Shown here one piece after another: positions 48,997 through 56,943 of a stretch of DNA of 63,594 nt. Location: NCBI RefSeq assembly GCF_900177735.1, contig NZ_FXBB01000015.1, positions 1 to 63,594 on the forward strand, written 5' to 3'. The stretch is from Dethiosulfovibrio salsuginis. Lineage in GTDB: Bacteria; Synergistota; Synergistia; Synergistales; Dethiosulfovibrionaceae. Each line of letters opens with the position of its first letter. Position 1 is the stretch's first letter. Made by a program: the position numbers and the translations under genes. Under the pieces are notes generated by a model that was not told the DNA's origin, made no database searches, and worked only from the letters and a program-made list of their open reading frames with translations.

Positions 48997-50370
48997 ATGA
49001 TAGAGATTCCCCTTAGACGAAACTGTCCTACCCCTCTTTATCGCCAACTGGCGGATCACCTCGAAAGGATGATTCACCTAGGGGCCCTTTCGCCTGGAGA
49101 GAGACTTCCAGGCAGTCGGTCTTTCGCTCAAAGCCTGGGCGTCAGCAGGATGACCGTCGTCGAGGCCTATAGAGCTCTTGAGGAGAGGTCTGTAGTCGTC
49201 CAGAGAGGTAGAAGCGGTGCCTTTGTCTCCGGCGATTTCGATATCTCTCAGGATGTCCACGACGTCGCCTCTCCTCTTTGGTCTATGGATGGCGAATCCC
49301 CCTCTTCCTATCTGGTGCCGGTGGCGGAGCTTTCTCGCATAGCGAGGGACGTCCTCTCCAGGGAGGGAGCGGAGGCCTTAAGGGACAGTTCTTTAGCGGG
49401 GCTAGAGGGACTTCGCCACAGTCTGGTGCTCCACAGTGCGTCGAGAGGTATACCGGGGGACTGGCGGGACGTGATAGTTACATCTGGAGGAAGGCAAGGT
49501 CTCGTCGTGTCTTTTGCTTTTCTGAGAGGAATAGGGGTTTCCTCCATCCTGATGGACAGGTTAAACTACCCTGCTGCGTGGAGCCTTGCCCAGGCGGAGG
49601 GATTGAAGGTAGTTCCCTTCGACGATCACGACCATCTTCTGGCTCTCATGGAAAGTTCTCTGGAGGATAGTGCGGTTTACCTGGTTCCCAGCTTCGCTAA
49701 CCCCACCGGCATGACCATAGATCTTACCGAGAGGGAGGCGATTCTAGACCTGTCCCATAAAAAAGGGCTGTGGATAGTGGAGGACGACGCCTACGGAGAG
49801 CTTCGGTACGGACAGACAAGCGTTCCCGCTATGAGGTCGATGGACGATGGTGAGAGACTGATATACCTGGGATCCTTCAGCCAGGCTCTGTTTCCCGGAA
49901 TGAGACTGGGATATTCTATGGTTCCCTCTAAAGCGAGGGAGTCTTTTTTGTCCTCTCTAGGCCAAAGAGGGGGCCCGGCGTCCTCTTTGGTCCAGTGCAT
50001 AGCCCGGAGATTCATATCCTCCGGGGGGTTAGAACTGGCCCTGGAGAGGGTTCGGTTGGAGATGGCCTGTAGGATGAAAAAGCTTTCCTCCGAGTTAAGC
50101 AAAAAAGGCCTACCTTGGCGTTATTTAATGCCTCAGGGAGGCATATACCTTTGGCTGTCCACCCCTGGGCTGGAGGGAGAGCAGGTGGCCGAGGTGGCCC
50201 TTAGAGATGGACTTTCACTCTCCCCTGGAAGGTCGTTTTCCATAGATGGATCTCCTGTCGAGGCGGTGAGGCTATCGGTTTCGGACATCGACTGTACTTC
50301 CATACCTCCAGCTGTAGAGTCGCTGTATCGCTCTTTGAGACGCTATTTATCCTGTTCAGGAGGAAAATAG
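48997..50370 (+). CDS. MocR-type GntR regulator with aminotransferase domain lacking the PLP lysine
   Basis: A 457-residue protein. The GntR winged helix (PLYRQLADHLERMIHLGALSPGERLPGSRSFAQSLGVSRMTVVEAYRAL) is followed by a class I aminotransferase-like domain: VIVTSGGRQGLVVSFAFL, YLVPSFANPTGMT, IVEDDAYGEL. In MocR proteins PLP is bound by the Lys of SFSK, but here the segment reads YLGSFSQALFPGMRLGY, with Gln. The codon is CAG, so one base from AAG. Covalent PLP binding should therefore be lost. AGGAGG precedes the ATG at 48997. Confidence 0.88.
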   Translation: MIEIPLRRNCPTPLYRQLADHLERMIHLGALSPGERLPGSRSFAQSLGVSRMTVVEAYRALEERSVVVQRGRSGAFVSGDFDISQDVHDVASPLWSMDGESPSSYLVPVAELSRIARDVLSREGAEALRDSSLAGLEGLRHSLVLHSASRGIPGDWRDVIVTSGGRQGLVVSFAFLRGIGVSSILMDRLNYPAAWSLAQAEGLKVVPFDDHDHLLALMESSLEDSAVYLVPSFANPTGMTIDLTEREAILDLSHKKGLWIVEDDAYGELRYGQTSVPAMRSMDDGERLIYLGSFSQALFPGMRLGYSMVPSKARESFLSSLGQRGGPASSLVQCIARRFISSGGLELALERVRLEMACRMKKLSSELSKKGLPWRYLMPQGGIYLWLSTPGLEGEQVAEVALRDGLSLSPGRSFSIDGSPVEAVRLSVSDIDCTSIPPAVESLYRSLRRYLSCSGGK

Positions 50371-50549
50371 CGGTGGATGTTTTTCTTCCAAAGCCATAGA
50401 GCTGTCGCAGCGGTGGCCGATCCTCCAAGAAGCCCTAGGACTATATAGTCTATCCTTCCTCGTCCCAGCAGATACCCTCCCATCCCCGCCAGGGCGTAGC
50501 CGTAAAGCACCAAAGTCGTTATCGATAGCCACATGACGACCATTCTCAT
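50343..50549 (-). CDS. Small two-helix membrane protein, AtpI-like
   Basis: A 68-residue protein with two hydrophobic helices (about 5-28 and 34-53) joined by a GRGR turn, and a charged C-terminal tail (WKKNIHRYFPPEQDK). The pattern GGYLLGRGRIDYIVLGLLGG resembles AtpI/AtpQ-like ATPase accessory proteins, but no ATP synthase genes are nearby and the similarity is weak. Its 3' end overlaps the tail of the MocR gene by 28 bases on the opposite strand. Confidence 0.6.
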   Translation of the reverse strand: MRMVVMWLSITTLVLYGYALAGMGGYLLGRGRIDYIVLGLLGGSATAATALWLWKKNIHRYFPPEQDK

Positions 50550-50604
50550 AGATATCGCTCCTCTCCGTTTTGTCCGTAAATGATACCATAGGGTGGAAGG
50601 GGTT

Positions 50605-50657
50605 ATGTTAACCGATAGGTTTTTTAAGTTGACGAATATCTACTGGGTATGTTAACC
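50605..50657 (+). promoter_or_regulatory. Repeated ATGTTAACC sites upstream of bioB
   Basis: ATGTTAACC occurs at 50605-50613 and again at 50649-50657, 44 bases apart. The second lies in a near-palindrome GGTATGTTAACCTACC. BirA-type biotin operators have TGTTAAC half-sites, so this may be a biotin-responsive operator. Half-site spacing does not match the E. coli form exactly. Confidence 0.4.
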
Positions 50658-50697
50658 TACCAGGTGTTTGTTATCCTGCGAGGGGGAGTGGTTGACC

Positions 50698-51606
50698 ATG
50701 AAGTCCGAGGATTTGCTTGAGCTTCTTAACCTGGATCTTGACGATCTGTTGGCTAGGGCCTATGAAGTGAGGTGCCAAAGAGGGGCGGTAGTTGAGCTGT
50801 GTTCCATCGTCAACGCCAAGTCAGGCTGTTGTAGCGAGGATTGCGTCTTCTGTGCCCAATCAGGTCGATGGGGATATTCGGGGCCTAAGGCGATGATAAC
50901 TAAAGACCAGGCGTTGAGTGTCGGTTACCGCTGTCTGGAGTCGGGGATTTCCAGGTTATCGCTGGTGACCAGCGGAAGGTCCCTCTCCGATAGGGAAGTC
51001 GATTTTTTTTGCTCCATCTACGAGTCTCTATCCGAAATAGGGATAGGGCTCTGCGGGTCCCATGGCTTACTCTCCGAACCTCAGATGAGACGGCTCGCCA
51101 CCTCTGGGTTATCCCGATATCACTGCAATCTGGAGACCGGTCCGAGGTTTTTCCCTCAAATATGCGCTACTCACGGCTTTATGGACAAGATCGAGACCTT
51201 GAAGGTCGCCAGAGGCTGCGGTTTAGAGCTATGCTCTGGAGGGCTTTGGGGGTTAGGTGAGGGTGACCTGGACAGGGCGGAGATGGTTCTGGCGTTAAGG
51301 GAGCTCAAGGTCGAATCGGTCCCTATAAACTGCCTTATCCCTGTCGGAGGAACCCCTATGGAAGGAGCTTCTCCTCCTAGGGTCGATACCGTTCTTCGGT
51401 GGGGTGCTGTCGCCCAGATAGCCCTGCCCTGGGCCACGATCCGTTACGCAGGAGGAAGATCGTGTCTGGGAGAGCAGGTTAGCAGAGGCCTTAAAGGAGG
51501 GATAGGGGGCCTCCTTACTGGGGACTATTTGACGACGTCTGGTAGCGATGTGAGCAAGGATGTGGGACTCATAAGGTCCCTAGGCCTTAAATTGTCCAAT
51601 TTTTAA
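50698..51606 (+). CDS. bioB: Biotin synthase-like radical SAM enzyme
   Basis: A 302-residue protein, somewhat shorter than E. coli BioB (346). The radical-SAM motif is CCSEDCVFCAQS (CxxxCxxC). Further BioB-like segments are YHCNLETGPRFFP, the Cys-bearing CSGGLWGLGE and NCLIPVGGTPMEG. It inserts sulfur into dethiobiotin. No other biotin gene is adjacent, so precursor supply or dethiobiotin uptake must come from elsewhere. ATG at 50698 with GGGGGAG upstream is preferred over an earlier start. Its TAA stop overlaps the first codon of a symporter relic. Confidence 0.85.
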   Translation: MKSEDLLELLNLDLDDLLARAYEVRCQRGAVVELCSIVNAKSGCCSEDCVFCAQSGRWGYSGPKAMITKDQALSVGYRCLESGISRLSLVTSGRSLSDREVDFFCSIYESLSEIGIGLCGSHGLLSEPQMRRLATSGLSRYHCNLETGPRFFPQICATHGFMDKIETLKVARGCGLELCSGGLWGLGEGDLDRAEMVLALRELKVESVPINCLIPVGGTPMEGASPPRVDTVLRWGAVAQIALPWATIRYAGGRSCLGEQVSRGLKGGIGGLLTGDYLTTSGSDVSKDVGLIRSLGLKLSNF

Positions 51607-51712
51607 CGGGCTGATGGTCTTGCCTAACTTAGTGGCCCTGATCGCCTTGGCTAAGTTGGTCAGCCTATCCCTCGAGGACTACGAGAACGACGGAACCCTT
51701 AAGTCCAGATAA
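51605..51712 (+). pseudogene. C-terminal relic of an AGCS sodium:alanine symporter
   Basis: In the frame starting at AAC 51605 the sequence reads NGLMVLPNLVALIALAKLV... and ends at TAA 51710-51712. The intact symporter at 38456-39841 ends with NGLMAIPNLVALLWLSSEI, so about 35 residues align. Nothing upstream of NGLM matches because that DNA is bioB. There is no start codon or ribosome site of its own. This is a 3' remnant joined directly to the bioB stop. Confidence 0.75.
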
Positions 51713-51718
51713 AGATAC

Positions 51719-51749
51719 GGAGCGCGAAGGGATATTACGTTCGCGCTCC
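51719..51749 (+). terminator. Hairpin after the symporter relic
   Basis: GGAGCGCGAA (51719-51728) pairs with TTCGCGCTCC (51740-51749), loop of 11. No T tract follows. It is possibly the old symporter terminator now ending bioB. Confidence 0.5.
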
Positions 51750-51793
51750 AAGGCGAGATTGTATATCTCTTCTGTTCATGGTACTATTAAGAC

Positions 51794-51805
51794 AATTGTA
51801 CAATT
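51794..51805 (+). promoter_or_regulatory. Palindrome AATTGTACAATT, likely GntR operator
   Basis: A perfect 12-bp palindrome 27 bases before the regulator's ATG. GntR/FadR-type proteins bind short symmetric TTGTACAA-like sites, so autoregulation is likely. Confidence 0.6.
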
Positions 51806-51831
51806 CGTCTTTTTACGGGGGGAGATCAACC

Positions 51832-52488
51832 ATGAGAGATTCGAGGATATACACTACTTCGGCAGATTACGCCTATCAGGAACTCAGGCACAAGATCATA
51901 ACGAAACAGCTCAAACCCGGTCAGAGGTTGCCGGAGGTAAACGTGGCGGTCCAGATGGGGGTGAGCAGAACCCCGGTCAGAGAGGCCCTCAGAAGGCTGT
52001 CCAGCGAGGGTCTGGTGATAATAATACCTAACAGCGGGGCCCGCTTGGCGTCCCCTAGCGCCAAGGAGATGGAGGATACGTTTATAGTCAGGGAGATGCT
52101 TGAATGCCTCTCGGTGTCCGCTGCGGCGGAAAAGGTGCAGGATAAACATCTTCGCCGGATGGAGGAATACATTCTCGACGAGGTCAGGGCGGTGGAGGAT
52201 AAGAACCTGGAGTTCTATCTGGAGGCTTACGAGGGGTTTCATCGGACCGTCGCTGAGGCCAGCAGCAACCGCATTCTGAGCGACTACATAGAGAATATCC
52301 TGGCCAGAACCAACGCCTATGTGGTTTTCTTCGATCCCTTTTACGAGCAGGACGAAAACCCCACCATAGGCGAGCATAAGGCCATAATCGGAGCCCTGGA
52401 GAAGAGGGACTCCTCTCTGGCTGTGGACCTTATGAGGTCTCATCTTCGGCGATCGGTTTCCTGCCTAAAGCTTTCCGACGAAGCCTAA
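51832..52488 (+). CDS. GntR-family regulator with FCD domain
   Basis: A 218-residue regulator. The winged helix (AYQELRHKIITKQLKPGQRLPEVNVAVQMGVSRTPVREALRRLSSEGLV) is followed by an all-helical FCD ligand domain with IVREMLECLSVSAAAE, FHRTVAEASSNRIL and EHKAIIGALEKRDSSLAVDLMRSHL (metal-binding Asp/His positions). Such proteins respond to small organic acids. ATG at 51832 has GGGGGAG upstream. The palindrome at 51794-51805 is its probable operator. The target genes are unknown. Confidence 0.9.
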   Translation: MRDSRIYTTSADYAYQELRHKIITKQLKPGQRLPEVNVAVQMGVSRTPVREALRRLSSEGLVIIIPNSGARLASPSAKEMEDTFIVREMLECLSVSAAAEKVQDKHLRRMEEYILDEVRAVEDKNLEFYLEAYEGFHRTVAEASSNRILSDYIENILARTNAYVVFFDPFYEQDENPTIGEHKAIIGALEKRDSSLAVDLMRSHLRRSVSCLKLSDEA

Positions 52489-52591
52489 TACCCTAAAGCC
52501 TCGGTCTGTGAGAAAATAGGCCTTCTTCTGGGGATAAATATGGTGTGACATATTTTCTGAGACGAAAAGCTCAAGCATTGGAGGATATTAA

Positions 52592-53734
52592 ATGACCAAG
52601 AGAACCCTTCCCACATTGGACCTTAAAAGAGGTTACGCCAGAATAAAGGACGAAATCGACGTAGCTGTAAAAGAGGTCTTTGAGAGCCAGTATTTCATAA
52701 TGGGACCTACTCTGTCCGCTTTTGAGTCGGACGTAGAGCGCTATCTGGAGGTCCCGAGGGCTATAGGATGTGCCTCCGGCAGCGATGCCCTTCTCCTGGC
52801 CCTGATGGCCCTCGACCTCAAGCCTGGAGATGAGGTTATAACCACCCCTTACTCCTTTTTCGCCACCGTCAGCTGCATAACAAGGCTTGGAGCGACCCCT
52901 GTTTTTGCCGATATAGACGGGGATAGCTATAACGTAACCGCCGAGTCGGTACTTTCGAAGGTGACCGAGAGGACGAAGGCCTTTATTCCCGTACACCTTT
53001 TCGGACAGATGGTCCATCTTGAGAAAATGAGATCCGAGCTGGAGGGCAAAGGTATCGCCATAATAGAGGATTGCGCTCAGTCCTTCGGCTCCTGGAGGGA
53101 GATCGACGGTGCTCCCGTCCGCTCCGGTTCCTACGGTGTCATGGGCTGTTTCTCCTTCTTCCCGACGAAAAACCTGGGATGCTGTGGAGACGGTGGAATG
53201 GTGGTATCCAGAGATCAGGCCCTGGCCGACAGGCTGGCCAAGCTCAGGGTCCACGGTGCAGGGACGACCTACTATCACGATGAGGTCGGTCTCAATAGCC
53301 GTCTTGACGCTATTCAGGCCGCTATCCTCAGGGTTAAGCTTCGCCACCTGGATCGCTGGAATGAGGAGCGCAGGGCCGCGGCGGACAGATATAAGCTCCT
53401 GTTCGCGGAGAACGATCTTCTGGACTTGGTCACCCCTCCTTCGGAGGATGAGGGTAACTACCACATCTATCACCAGTACGTCCCCAGGGTTCAGGGCGAC
53501 AGAGATGGTCTGGTGGATTTTTTAGGAAAAGAGGGTATCACCTCTCGGGTCTACTACCCTGTGCCTCTTCACCTTCAGAGATGTTTCTCCTTCCTCGGTT
53601 ACGGAGAGGGCGATTGTCCTGTCTCGGAGAAGCTCAGTAGGCAGTCCATAGCTCTTCCTATATTCCCTGAGCTCGAGGCGGACGAACAGGAATGGGTGGT
53701 TTCCACGATAGCCAGGTTCTACGGCAAAAATTAG
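52592..53734 (+). CDS. DegT/DnrJ/EryC1-family PLP aminotransferase
   Basis: A 380-residue sugar-aminotransferase-type enzyme. CASGSDALLLALMALDLKPGDEVITTPYSFFATVSCI binds PLP, IIEDCAQSFGS carries the ring-contacting Asp, and SFFPTKNLGCCGDGGMV carries the Schiff-base Lys. Homologues act on nucleotide-linked keto-sugars for surface polysaccharide or nucleotide-sugar synthesis. No sugar genes are adjacent, so the substrate is open. GGAGG precedes the ATG. Confidence 0.9.
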   Translation: MTKRTLPTLDLKRGYARIKDEIDVAVKEVFESQYFIMGPTLSAFESDVERYLEVPRAIGCASGSDALLLALMALDLKPGDEVITTPYSFFATVSCITRLGATPVFADIDGDSYNVTAESVLSKVTERTKAFIPVHLFGQMVHLEKMRSELEGKGIAIIEDCAQSFGSWREIDGAPVRSGSYGVMGCFSFFPTKNLGCCGDGGMVVSRDQALADRLAKLRVHGAGTTYYHDEVGLNSRLDAIQAAILRVKLRHLDRWNEERRAAADRYKLLFAENDLLDLVTPPSEDEGNYHIYHQYVPRVQGDRDGLVDFLGKEGITSRVYYPVPLHLQRCFSFLGYGEGDCPVSEKLSRQSIALPIFPELEADEQEWVVSTIARFYGKN

Positions 53735-53805
53735 TAAAAATACCGGTGTATTTTAGTCTGTTTTGAGGTAGTATATAGGGACAAAAAGACATTGGAGGTG
53801 AGGGA

Positions 53806-54501
53806 ATGTTTCCCTTCTTTTTCGATCCAACGATGATGTTCCTGATACCCGCTTTGATTCTGGCTTTCTGGGCCCAGTCGAGGGTTAAGTCGACTTTTGC
53901 CCAGTACAGCCAGGTAGGTTCCCGAAAGGGGGTCTCCGGCTCCGACGTGGCCCAGGCTCTTTTAGGTCGTTTTGGGCTATCCGATGTCCCTGTCAGGGCC
54001 ATCTCTGGAAGCCTTACGGACCACTACGACCCGAGAGACAGAAGCCTTAGCCTGTCCGAGTCGGTCTACGGAAGCACCAGTATCGCCGCCATCGGAGTAG
54101 CGGCTCACGAGGTTGGCCACGCTATGCAGCATCAGGAGGGCTATATGCCTCTCCAGATCAGAAACGCCATAGTTCCGGTGGTGAACATAGGTTCTACGGC
54201 GGCTTTCCCTCTGTTTTTCATCGGTCTGCTTTTCAAAGGCCAGATGCTCATGAACCTGGGTATAGTCCTCTTTCTGGGAGTCCTGGTGTTCCATGTGGTG
54301 ACCTTGCCTGTAGAGCTTGACGCCAGCTCGAGGGCCCTGAGGGTTCTGGAGGGAACCGGTATGTTGGCTTCCGACGAGATAGTCGGTGCGAGGAAGGTCC
54401 TCAACGCTGCGGCCTGGACCTACGTCTCTGCGACGGTGATGGCGGCAGCTCAGTTGATAAGGCTTTTGGCCCTTAGAAACATGGTCGGTGGCGACGACTA
54501 A
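53806..54501 (+). CDS. Membrane zinc metallopeptidase, YugP type
   Basis: A 231-residue membrane protein of the Zn_peptidase_2 family (PF04298). The zinc motif AAHEVGHAMQHQEGY (HExxH) lies near residues 104-110, with SLSESVYGSTSIAAIGVAAHEVGH typical. There are hydrophobic segments at the N-terminus and near 120-165, and a third near 200-220. LPVELDASSRALRVLEG is also conserved. The substrate is unknown, perhaps membrane proteins. Its TAA stop lies one base before an inverted-repeat element. Confidence 0.9.
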   Translation: MFPFFFDPTMMFLIPALILAFWAQSRVKSTFAQYSQVGSRKGVSGSDVAQALLGRFGLSDVPVRAISGSLTDHYDPRDRSLSLSESVYGSTSIAAIGVAAHEVGHAMQHQEGYMPLQIRNAIVPVVNIGSTAAFPLFFIGLLFKGQMLMNLGIVLFLGVLVFHVVTLPVELDASSRALRVLEGTGMLASDEIVGARKVLNAAAWTYVSATVMAAAQLIRLLALRNMVGGDD

Positions 54502-54502
54502 A

Positions 54503-54752
54503 GGGTATCTCTAGAAGCTCTAATCCTCGGAGAGATCGTTCCGACGTAGCCCATTTGAGCCCGTATACTCGACCTGCCGTCGTGTAGAACGAATGGGGCG
54601 ACAGGATGTCGCCCCAAGCCGAGGGGGCACAGGACGTGCCCTCCGAGGCGGTTCGTACGAAACAGGCAGGTCGAGTATATGATTGGGCGAAACAGGGCGT
54701 AGGCGGGACGATCTCTCCGAGGGGACTCGAAGGTGACTTTCTAGAGGTTCTC
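54503..54752 (+). repeat. Dispersed ~250-bp inverted-repeat element, copy C
   Basis: It aligns with copy A in the same orientation from GGGTATCTCTAGAAGCTC to CTAGAGGTTCTC. The first central hairpin has loop AGGAT with a compensated stem (ACAGGATGT), and the second keeps AGGAC. It starts one base after a stop codon. With the terminator at 54801-54832 it fills the 358-base gap between genes. Confidence 0.9.
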
Positions 54753-54800
54753 TAAGGCCGAAAGGAAAGCCTTTTCATCCGGTACAGGCTATACTAAGAT

Positions 54801-54832
54801 AGGGTGGCCCTCCTCAGGAGAGGCCACCTTTT
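54801..54832 (+). terminator. Terminator downstream of repeat copy C
   Basis: GGTGGCC (54803-54809) pairs with GGCCACC (54822-54828), with an inner CTCCT/AGGAG stem, then T4. Confidence 0.7.
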
Positions 54833-54859
54833 ACGTGTATTAAGAGAGGAGAACTCGGT

Positions 54860-55546
54860 ATGCCTATACTGTTGCTTCTGTTGCTTCTTTTTTTCGTTCC
54901 CTGGATAGGCTTGGTGTTTTTTTTAGTCTTAGGGATATTCCTTCTGGCCCTGATACCCCTTGGTTTTGCCGCAGGGCCACTTTTATCGGTCCTCGCCAGA
55001 CCGTCGCGGATCACGTCGCTTTTTTTCGACTCTAGGATAAAAAAAGTCCACGCTCTGGAGCATGGGACCTGCCACGTCCTCGCCAGAAGAGGTTATGTCG
55101 CTTCACCTGGGGAAGCGGACAGATACGGTTTCTCCCTCCGGTGCGGTTGCGATCCGTCGACGGTTCTGGAGTCGTCTAGGGAGGCTTTAGAGCTCCTGAA
55201 GTCGGGGCACAGGGAACTGGCGGTATTCCCCAGGTGTGGGGCTACCCTTGTAGCGACGAACCTGTGTATTTCGGTCATTTTCCTCGGAGCCCTGGCTCTT
55301 TCCGGCCACCTTGGGCTTTTTTCCCTGTCTTTAGGGCTTTTGTTGAGCTACGTCTCAGGTCCTATCCTCCTGCCCTTTGTCCAGCGGTGGCTGACCACCG
55401 ACAGCGACGTCGAATCCCTGTCTATCTCAGGGGTAGAACTTAAATCTGGAGTAAGGCAGGTTGGGGGATTTTCGGTTATCATGTCTGACATGGTATATGT
55501 GTCCGTTCAGGAAGAACGTGGCGTTATAGAGGCGGAGGTAATTTAA
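54860..55546 (+). CDS. Membrane protein of unknown function (DUF6391-like)
   Basis: A 228-residue protein. The N-terminal 50 residues are two strongly hydrophobic helices. A cytoplasmic part with KKVHALEHGTCHVLARRGYV is followed by two more helices (about 135-180) and a soluble tail. The VHALEHGT motif resembles DUF6391 proteins known from cyanobacteria. No catalytic function is established. It heads the rsmB-rpe-recA run and its stop overlaps the rsmB start by one base (TAATG). Confidence 0.6.
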   Translation: MPILLLLLLLFFVPWIGLVFFLVLGIFLLALIPLGFAAGPLLSVLARPSRITSLFFDSRIKKVHALEHGTCHVLARRGYVASPGEADRYGFSLRCGCDPSTVLESSREALELLKSGHRELAVFPRCGATLVATNLCISVIFLGALALSGHLGLFSLSLGLLLSYVSGPILLPFVQRWLTTDSDVESLSISGVELKSGVRQVGGFSVIMSDMVYVSVQEERGVIEAEVI

Positions 55547-56943
55547 TGGTTTTTGAGAAAAAAGAAAAAAGCGGGCGGCCTTCCAGGCCACCTCGAGGGG
55601 GTACCAGGCCCCTTAGGGGCATAGAGGCGGCTCTGGAGGTGTGGCAGGACGTCAGAAAAGGGGCTTTTGCCAGCGAAAGCCTGAGGCGGGTGTCGGAGAA
55701 AGTCTCCAACAGAGATCGTCCTTTGACGGCTACCTTGGTTTACTCCCTGGTTCGGAGAGAATCCCTATGGCGTGAGATCGTAGGCCGTTTTTTAAAGACC
55801 GGCACCGGTGTCCCCCCTGCGGTTAAAGACGCCCTCATGATAGGTGCCGCCGGAGCCCTCGAGCTTAGGACCTTTGAGCCTAAGGTCCTGGTAAACGCGC
55901 TGGTAGAGTGGACTAAAGTGAGGGACGAAAGAGGGGCTAAGGTGGTAAACGCCGTGCTTCGCCGCATAGTAGAGGGAGGCGGGGAGATCCTCTCGGAGAT
56001 CGAAAACAGCCACGCCTTCGCCGATGTGGCTATGAGGACAGGAACCCCTCTGTGGGTCGCTAGAGCCTGGGAAAATTGTTTTGGAAGGGAGGAAGGCAGG
56101 GCGCTGGTGGAGCTACAGTCACAGCCGGTATCCCTCTCTTTGAGGCTCTCTCCTGAGGTGGATAGAGATGGGCTTATCGAGAGACTTCTCGAAAGTGGAT
56201 ATAGCGCTGACCCTTCCCCTGTATCCGCTGGGGCGATACGTCTTCACCGAACCGCCCTCCCGACCGCCCTGCCTGGATTCGAATCGGGAGAGATAACCCC
56301 ACAGAGCGAGTCGTCTATGGCCTTTTTGGAGAACCTGAGAGGCTCCGCTGTCGGCCCTTTCCTCGATATGTGTGCGGGGCGAGGGGTCAAGACAGGGCAG
56401 CTGGCCCAGATGTACCCCGATTCGGATGTAGAGGCCTGGGATCTCTCCGGTCCCAGGATAGGAGCCGCTAAAAAAGAGATGGTCAGACTCGGTATAGGCG
56501 AGAGGATATGCTTTGCCGTAGGCGACGCCCTGAATCTATCCCCTTCGGTAAAACCTCGTACCGTTATACTTGACGCCCCTTGTTCAGGAAGCGGGACATG
56601 GAGACGGCATCCTGAAGCCAAGTGGAGGTTCACCCAGGAGGATCTAGTCGAATACAGCGGAACCCAGGTTCGGTTGCTGAAAAGGGCTGTAGACCTTGCC
56701 GGTCCTGGAGGGACGGTGCTCTACGGTACCTGTAGCCTTTTCCGGGAGGAAAACGAGCAGGTTGTAGCAAGGGTTATGTCCGACCGTCCTGGCCTATTGG
56801 AGCTCGATCCTCCTTCCTCTATCTCCTCGATCTCCAGGAAGGGCAGACCTTGGGGACATTACCTCTGGCCCGACTCTCCCTGGTCCGATGGGTTCTACAT
56901 GGCCCTTCTCGCCGTCAAGGACGAAGGAGGTGTTGGGCGGTGA
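55546..56943 (+). CDS. rsmB: 16S rRNA (cytosine-967-C5)-methyltransferase, RsmB/Sun type
   Basis: A 465-residue protein. The N-terminal NusB-like RNA-binding region (about 20-160) contains RREAL/VLVNALVEWTKVRDERGAKVVNAVLRRI. The SAM methyltransferase domain has FLDMCAGRGVKTGQLAQM, ILDAPCSGSGTWRRHPEAKWRF (motif IV Cys) and VLYGTCSLFREENEQV (motif VI, catalytic Cys). The arrangement matches RsmB. It overlaps both neighbours (1 and 4 bases), so translation is coupled. Confidence 0.9.
   Translation: MVFEKKEKSGRPSRPPRGGTRPLRGIEAALEVWQDVRKGAFASESLRRVSEKVSNRDRPLTATLVYSLVRRESLWREIVGRFLKTGTGVPPAVKDALMIGAAGALELRTFEPKVLVNALVEWTKVRDERGAKVVNAVLRRIVEGGGEILSEIENSHAFADVAMRTGTPLWVARAWENCFGREEGRALVELQSQPVSLSLRLSPEVDRDGLIERLLESGYSADPSPVSAGAIRLHRTALPTALPGFESGEITPQSESSMAFLENLRGSAVGPFLDMCAGRGVKTGQLAQMYPDSDVEAWDLSGPRIGAAKKEMVRLGIGERICFAVGDALNLSPSVKPRTVILDAPCSGSGTWRRHPEAKWRFTQEDLVEYSGTQVRLLKRAVDLAGPGGTVLYGTCSLFREENEQVVARVMSDRPGLLELDPPSSISSISRKGRPWGHYLWPDSPWSDGFYMALLAVKDEGGVGR

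Noticed and set aside
51778-51831. Upstream ATG of the GntR regulator
   Set aside because: It lies upstream of the palindromic operator, has no ribosome site, and its added residues do not match the family; ATG 51832 follows GGGGGAG.
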